Shown here: positions 38,325-46,055 of the stretch, piece by piece
Layout: each line of letters starts with the position of its first letter
Numbering within the stretch: the first letter of the stretch is position 1
Assembly (NCBI GenBank): GCA_022829145.1
Contig: CM040764.1
Location: 620,001 to 684,000 of the forward strand
Direction of reading: 5' to 3'
Length of the DNA stretch: 64,000 bases
Origin: Albula goreensis
Taxonomy: Eukaryota; Chordata; Actinopteri; Albuliformes; Albulidae
The notes under the pieces: generated by a model
The model's input: the letters and a program-made list of their open reading frames with translations, nothing else
Told to the model about the DNA's origin: nothing
Database searches by the model: none
Made by a program: the position numbers and the translations under genes

Positions 38325-41300
38325 AGGGGTCCTTGGTTACCTGTGAGTTCCTGCTGCAGAACGCCGCTGATGTGAACCAGCAGGATGCCCGAGGCAGAGC
38401 CCCCTGCACCATGCCACTATCCTGGGCCACACTGGGTAAACCCCCTCACTATGTACCCTAATCCCCCAGCCCCACCCTGTACCCTAACCCCCCAGCCCTG
38501 GGTAAACCCCCTCACTATGTACCCTAACCCCCAGCCCTGGGTAAACCCCCTCACTATGTACCCTAATCCCCCTACCCCCCAGCCCTGGGTAAACCCCCTC
38601 ACTATGTACACAAATGCCCCAGCCCTGGGTAAACCCCCTCACTATGTACCCTAATCCCCCCAGCCCCTACTCTGTACCCTAACCCCCAGCCCTGGGTAAA
38701 CCCCCTCACTATGTACCCTAATCCCCCCAGCCCCTACTCTGTACCCTAACCCCCAGCCCTGGGTAAACCCCCTCACTATGTACCCTAATCCCCCAGCCCT
38801 GGGTAAACCCCCTCACTATGTACCCTAACCCCCCAGCCCTGGGTAAACCCCCTCACTATGTACCCTAATGCCCCAGCCCCTAAACCCCTCACTATGTACC
38901 CTAATGCCCCAGCCCTGGGTAAACCCCCTCACTATGTGCCCTAATCCCCCCAGCCCCTACTATGTACCCTAACCCCCCAGCCCTGGGTAAACCCCCTCAC
39001 TATGTACCCTAATGCCCCAGCCCCACCCTGTACCCTAATCCCCCAGCCCTGGGTAAACCCCCTCACTATGTACCCTAATGCCCTAGCCCCACATACCTCC
39101 ACCCCTACCCTGTACCTCCACTCCTACCCTGTACCCTAACCCCCAGCCCTGGGTAAACCCCCTCACTATGTACCCTAATGCCCCAGCCCTGGGTAAACCC
39201 CCTCACTATGTACCCTAATGCCCCAGCCCCTACCCTGTACCCTAACCCCCAGCCCCAAATACCTCCACCCCTACCCTGCACCCTAACCCCCAGCCCCCAC
39301 CCTGTACCTCCACCCCACCCTGTACCCTAACCCCCAGCCCCCACCCTGTACCTCCACCCCTACCCTGTACCCTAACCCCCCACCCCCACCCTGTACCTCC
39401 ACCCCCACCCTGTACTCTAACCCCCAGCCCTCACCCTGTACCTCAACCCCCCACCCTGTAGCATACACGGATGCAGAGAAGTGGTTTTTATTCTTAAACG
39501 TAGTGCCGTGTCAGCAAACATGCAGTTAACTGCTTAGTTAGCTAGCTAACGTTAGTTGAAGAAAATTGACAATTGACAAGAAAATGAAATGGTCAGACAA
39601 AAAATATCAGATTTTTTTTCACCCCATGCCCATCCAAACCCTGCTTCCTCTACATAAAATGCATTCACAGAGACTGCCTTGATCAGTGAAAAGGCTCAGA
39701 CTCAGTATAAAGACTCTGTCAGTATAAAGTCGTTGCCAGATGATAGCGAAGTGCAGATAATTGAGCCTAGTTTAATGTGCCCGCGCTGCTCCCCGGCTTG
39801 AAAGGCAGTTTCAGTCAGCTCGGTTTCAGAAGTTCGCCTTATGTTATGACAAAGCGAAAAGTAAGTGTGCAATGTGACATACAGTGCAATGAAAAAGTTT
39901 TTGCCCCCTTCTATTTCTATATTTCTCTCACTGAATAGTTTCAGATAATCAAATAAATACAATATAATATTTGGGAAACCCAATCAAACTTATTGATCGT
40001 TTTTACATAATGTTTTCATTCATTCAATAGAGATAGTCATGAAGTACCTGTATGGCCCCTGTGAAAGTGTAATTGCCCCCTTAAACTTAATATCTGGTTT
40101 GCCCACCCTTTGTGGCAAGGAGAGAAACCAGTCAAGTCTGGCTGTGGTCAATCACCTGAATATAATTTTCAATATAAAACAGTTTGATTTCTTTGTTTCA
40201 AAACTACGCAGGCAATTAAAGGGCAAATTGCCTTTCTGTATTAAATAAATGGAATGATTATGTAAAAACTGTGTTTTATGTTTGGGTTTTCCTTGTCTAA
40301 TATTTTTTTTTGATTATCTGACACCATTCAGTGAGAGAAATATGCAACGAAAGAGGAATTTAAGAGGTCAAAGGGCAAATACTTTATCATGCCATTATAT
40401 ATATTTTTAATTCATTCAGTGTGACATGTTTGCCTAGTTTTGACTCCTAAAAATTTGATTTGGTGCAGACAGATTTTTTTTGTCAGGAGCCCTGTATCAG
40501 CCTTGTGTCCATTGACTGTGACACTGTGGTGGTTAATTTCACTTTAAATTGTGTACTGCTGCTCTGGACATCAGCTGTGTGCTGGTAGATGGGGGCTCTG
40601 TGATGTTAGCGGTGTTCTCTGTGCTGGTGCAGGCAGGTGTGTGATGTTAGCATTGTTCTCTGTGCTGGTCTGGGCTGTGCTGGTGCAGGCAGGTGTGTGA
40701 TGATGCTGCAGGCAGGTGTGTGATTGTTCTCTGTGCTGGTGCAGGCAGGTGTGTGATGTTAGCATTGTTCTCTGTGCTGGTGCAGGCAGGTGTGTGATGT
40801 TAGCGTTGTTCTCTGTGCTGGTGCAGGCAGGGGTGTGTGATGTTAGCGTTGTTCTCTGTGCTGGTGCAGGCAGGTGTGTGATGATGTTGCAGGCGGGTGT
40901 GTGATGTTAGCATTGTTCTCTGTGCTACTCCAGGCAGGTGTGTCTGTTCCTGAAGAGGGGAGCCAGTCAGAACGCCATGGACATCGACCACAAAAACCCC
41001 CTGTCCATCGCTGTGGAGGCTGCCAACGCTGACATTGTAACACTGTAAGTATAGCTACATTCACACAGTGTGTATGTACACCTTCACTATATGTAGAGTG
41101 TTAATACATCTCCATAGTTACAGCCTTCCATTCCTTGCTCTCTCTCTGAGACACTATTATCCCTCCATTCCTCCATCCCTCTCTCTCTGAGACACTATTA
41201 TCCCTCCATTCCTCCATCCCTCTCTCTCTGAGACACTATTATCCCTCCATTCCTCCATCCCTCTCTCTCTGAGACACTATTATCCATCCATTCCTCCATC

Positions 41301-44300
41301 CCGCTCTCTCACTCTTAATGCCAAACTTTATGTGTACTACATTGGAATAAATGCATTAATCTTTATGAAAATGTAGGATAAAATGAAACAAGCTATTTTC
41401 ATTTAAAATAGAGTACATTAAACCATATCTGAACAGATCAAGGTAAGTAATTCCTGTATGCAGACAGTAAACAGACCATAACAAAAAATAGATAAAATAA
41501 ATACTTTGACCCTATTCTATGAAAAGGTTTGATTACTCTCGCACAGCTTTTGGACCTCATGTACAGAAGCTTACCTAACAAACATGTCTGATTTCACTGT
41601 GAGGGAAAGTCTGCTGCATACATTTATTTGGTCTCACTGAAGTATATGTGAAACCTTCATAAACATTATATAATGACCTCATGAATCATACATAAGCTTC
41701 ATAAATGGAGACATTAGACATCAAACACACTTGTGTAAAATGCTACGTTAATGGCGATAAAGCATGTCATTTTATGTCATGAAAAAATCCAAATGATTGA
41801 CAGTAAAAAAGTGACAGCCCATGGAAGCAGTATGTCGTATAGTTCTGGCCTAGTGGGTTTTATGGGGTCGCATGACAGTGAAGAGAGTGCGACTCACTCT
41901 GCTGTCCGTCTGCAGGCTGCGTCTGGCCAAGATGAATGAGGAGATGCGCGAAGCAGAGGGGCCCTACGGACAAACAGGTCAATACAGCACCAACAGCCAC
42001 ACCGAGATGCAGTACAAGAAGTGCATTCAGGAGTTCATCAGCCTCCAGCTGGAGGAGCCGTAGCTCCCGCGGCGCTAACTCCGCCGGCGCTAGCCGCCGC
42101 CCTGCCCTGCCATAGCGCTGTGTTTCTCACACTCATCAGGGATGGAGTTAGCACTAGTGCTGCGGGGCAGGGAGGAGGCTAACGTACATGCTAACACGCG
42201 CAGCGACGCTATGCATTTAGGCTGCTGCCTGCGGGCCAGCGGAGCAGCACCCAGGGCTGAACAGGGAGCTGCTGTGACCCAAGCCATTCACTTTCAGCAC
42301 TGCTGCACACTGCACTGTGGGAGAAGCCAATTACAATAACCTAAATATATGCAGAGCACACTCACTCACACACATACACGCTCACGTAAACGTGTACATA
42401 CACACTCACTCATTCACACACACACATACACAGACTCACAAACACAAACTTGGATACACAAGTGCACTTACTTATACATTAAAAGATCTGGCACATAAAC
42501 ACACACGCATACTTGCTCATATGCTCACTCAAACACACTCTCACTGTCACGTTCACATTTAAGCACTCAGATCACAAACACACCGACACATATGGAATTG
42601 AACAGTTACCACATACTGGTTCTTTTCACTCGATTTAATTAAGTTTACCACTTAGATTTTCACTTACTGTTTGCTTGTTTGTAGTTTACAAAAGGTAATA
42701 CCAACACTATTTGTGAACATCATACACCTTCACTTTGTGTTTTTCAACGTCACCTACATGTTATGTGAAGTTGAAACTATTTTTAATAAGTTTTTTTGTG
42801 AACATTTCTCCATGAAGTACTCAAGCAGATAGCTCCAAGAAAATGCAGTATTTAAAAGTCTGCTGGGTAGCCCATCCTGTTAAGACACTGTTCCAGTGTG
42901 TGGATGGGCCCACGGTTTGCATCGTGTTAGGGCACTGTTCCAGTGTGTGGATGGGCCCCACGGTCTGCATCCTGTTAAGACAGTGTTCCAGTGTGTGGAT
43001 GGGGCCCACAGTCTGCATCCTGTTAAGGCACTGTTCCAGTGTGTGGATGGGTCCCACGGTCTGCATCCTGTTAAGGCACTGTTCCAGTGTGTGGATGGGC
43101 CCCACGGTCTGCATCCTGTTAAGACACTGTTCCAGTGTGTGGATGGGCCCCACGGTCTGCATCATGTTAAGGCACTGTTCCAGTGTGTGGATGGGCCCCA
43201 CGGTCTGCATCCTGTTAAGACACTGTTCCAGTGTGTGGATGGGCCCCACGCCCTGCATCGTGTTAGGGCGCTGTTCCAGTGTGTGGATGGGCCCCACGGT
43301 CTGCATCGTGTTAGGGCACTGTTCCAGTGTGTGGATGGGCCCCACGCCCTGCATCGTGTTAGGGCACTGTTCCAGTGTGTGGATGGGCCCCACGGTCTGC
43401 ATCATGTTAGGGAACTGTTCCAGTGTGTGGATGGGCCCCACGGTCTGCATCATGTTAGGGCACTGTTCCAGTGTGTGGATGGGCCCCACGGTCTGCATCG
43501 TGTTAGGGCGCTGTTCCAGTGTGTGGATGGGCCCCACGGTCTGCATCGTGTTAGGGCGCTGTTCCAGTGTGTGGATGGGCCCCACGGTCTGCATCGTGTT
43601 AGGGCACTGTTCCAGTGTGTGGATGGGTCCCACACCCTGCATCCTGTTAGGGCGCTGTTCCAGTGTGTGGATGGGCCCCACGCCCTGCATCCTGTTAAGG
43701 CACTGTTCCAGTGTGTGGATGGGCCCCACGGTCTGCATCGTGTTAGGGCACTGTTCCAGTGTGTGGATGGGCCCCACGGTCTGCATCGTGTTAGGGCGCT
43801 GTTCCAGTGTGTGGATGGGCCCCACGGTCTGCATCGTGTTAGGGCGCTGTTCCAGTGTGTGGATGGGCCCCACGGTCTGCATCGTATTAGGGCACTGTTC
43901 CAGTGTATAGATGGGCCCCACGGTCTGCATCCTGTTAAGACACTGTTCCAGTGTGTGGATGGGCCCCACGGTCTGCATCGTATTAGGGCACTGTTCCAGT
44001 GTATAGATGGGCCCCACGGTCTGCATCGTATTAGGGCACTGTTCGAGTGTATAGATGGGCCCCACGGTCTGCATCGTATTAGGGCACTGTTCGAGTGTAT
44101 AGATGGGCCCCACGGTCTGCATCGTGTTAGGGCGCTTTTCCAGTGTGTGGATGGGCCCCACGGTCTGCATCGTATTAGGGCACTGTTCTAGTGTGTGGAT
44201 GGGCCCCACTTATTTAAATGAGGACTGAATTCACCGGGCAGTGACCTATTGGTTTACGTACCGTGGGGTGCATCCACAAGCTGGAACAGTGGCAACCCGA

Positions 44301-45961
44301 TACTTTCAGGATTCAAATTAGCACTAGAGTGTAAACAAAATGAAGTTTAATAGACATATACATTTATATGAAATTTAAAATATGCCATATTTCACATGAA
44401 ATTTAAAATTGGTTCATTTTTAAATATCGAACATTGATATACTATGACTAAAATACATTACAGTAAATACAGAATGTGTTATGTATAAAGAAACTTCAGT
44501 GTAGAAAGCAAATAAGACGGGCAAGCATAAGAACATCTCAAAGCCCATCTGGTACGTAAATGTATGGATGGCCTGTTCACTTGCAAAGATGCCAAAACAC
44601 AGGCACGAACCTGACCTACAAGGGAGAATGTTATGGTCACATGTTCAAGTCTCCAAAACGCCCGTTTTCATCTTTTATAGTGACTTGTTTACGACTTATA
44701 AAGTGGACAACACTTCAGTATTTGTTCATGTGTACAGATTAGAATAACGATGACTATTTAGGGTATGGTTGGTAACCTCATTACACACTTGAACATTTCC
44801 TTCTGATCTGTAAAGGAATTTGGTATGTACGATAGAGGAGAATTAGTAGTCTTCATAGTAAATCCAGTAGTATTGAATATACTGACATTTTTTCCAGGCT
44901 GCTTAAATTTTAAATTTGCTAAAAGGACATCTGTCAAAGTACAGTTTTTGGCTTGTCACAGAAACCAGATTTAAGTGATGCCACCCAAAATGAGTGAATC
45001 TGAGCAGTGTTTATGAGAGACCCTGGGGTTTCACCTGTGGACTGTCCCAGTTTTGTTTCTGTCCTCTAATGTTTTTCCTTCCTGTCTCTGATTTCTGGTC
45101 TCTGGATTTTGTGCCTTCTCAGTTTTTCAGAGGCTCATGGGAATTGTATTTTTGTACATAAATCCTGCACTTTAAATACAATGTGGATGTTAACAAAGAC
45201 AAAAGGCATGGGTCTGTCCACCTGCACTGCTCTGGTTACACACAGCAGAAACTGGGCTAGATTCAATCAAACACACCTAGTCTCTTTTATGGCGTTTGAA
45301 ATTCAACCAAAACAGGCTTTGTTTAAGCAAATATGCTATTCTACTTTAGAATGCATAGAACACATTCTCAAGGACATGTTTGCTTATTATAAATGAAATA
45401 TAACATACTCAAATAAAATGTTGTCGCTTAGGAGTCTGTCTCGATACAGGTACATATTCAAAAGACTGTGTGTGCTTGATTAGGGTTGGTGTTTGATTCA
45501 GTCTAGCTAATACCGTCAGTCAGTCCACCTGTACATACATGGGGAATACAGAGTTTGTAAAGCACAGTGCAACGATGGTTTTCCAAGCAATTTAAACATT
45601 TAGCTGTAATTGTCAGGAATTTTTATAATAATTTCTAGCTGTGTAATTATTAAACATTTAGCATAATGTGTAACTGTAAAATTAAAACATTCATATGCAT
45701 ATAATTACTACTGTCTTAAGCATTACTGGTGGCCCGGGTGAGCTGAGTGTTCAGCAGGCTGTTAGTTAGCACCAGCTAACACATTTCAGAAACATCTCAC
45801 GTTCTGGGGTAGCTGTGTTGCTCCAGACTGTGAGGCTAAGCTCCACTCTGTCCTTTAAACTCTACACTGCTTAACACTGCTTTCCTCTGTTGAGCTGCCT
45901 GGCACTGTCACAGGTATGAATGACAATCTCTGTTTACATTTTCCAGTCAGTCTTGTGAATA

Positions 45962-46055
<94 letters not shown>

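Noticed and set aside
42821..44209. 462-codon minus frame and 431-/355-codon plus frames
   Set aside because: They are produced by the 48-bp tandem array, appear on both strands and several frames, and lack any domain.
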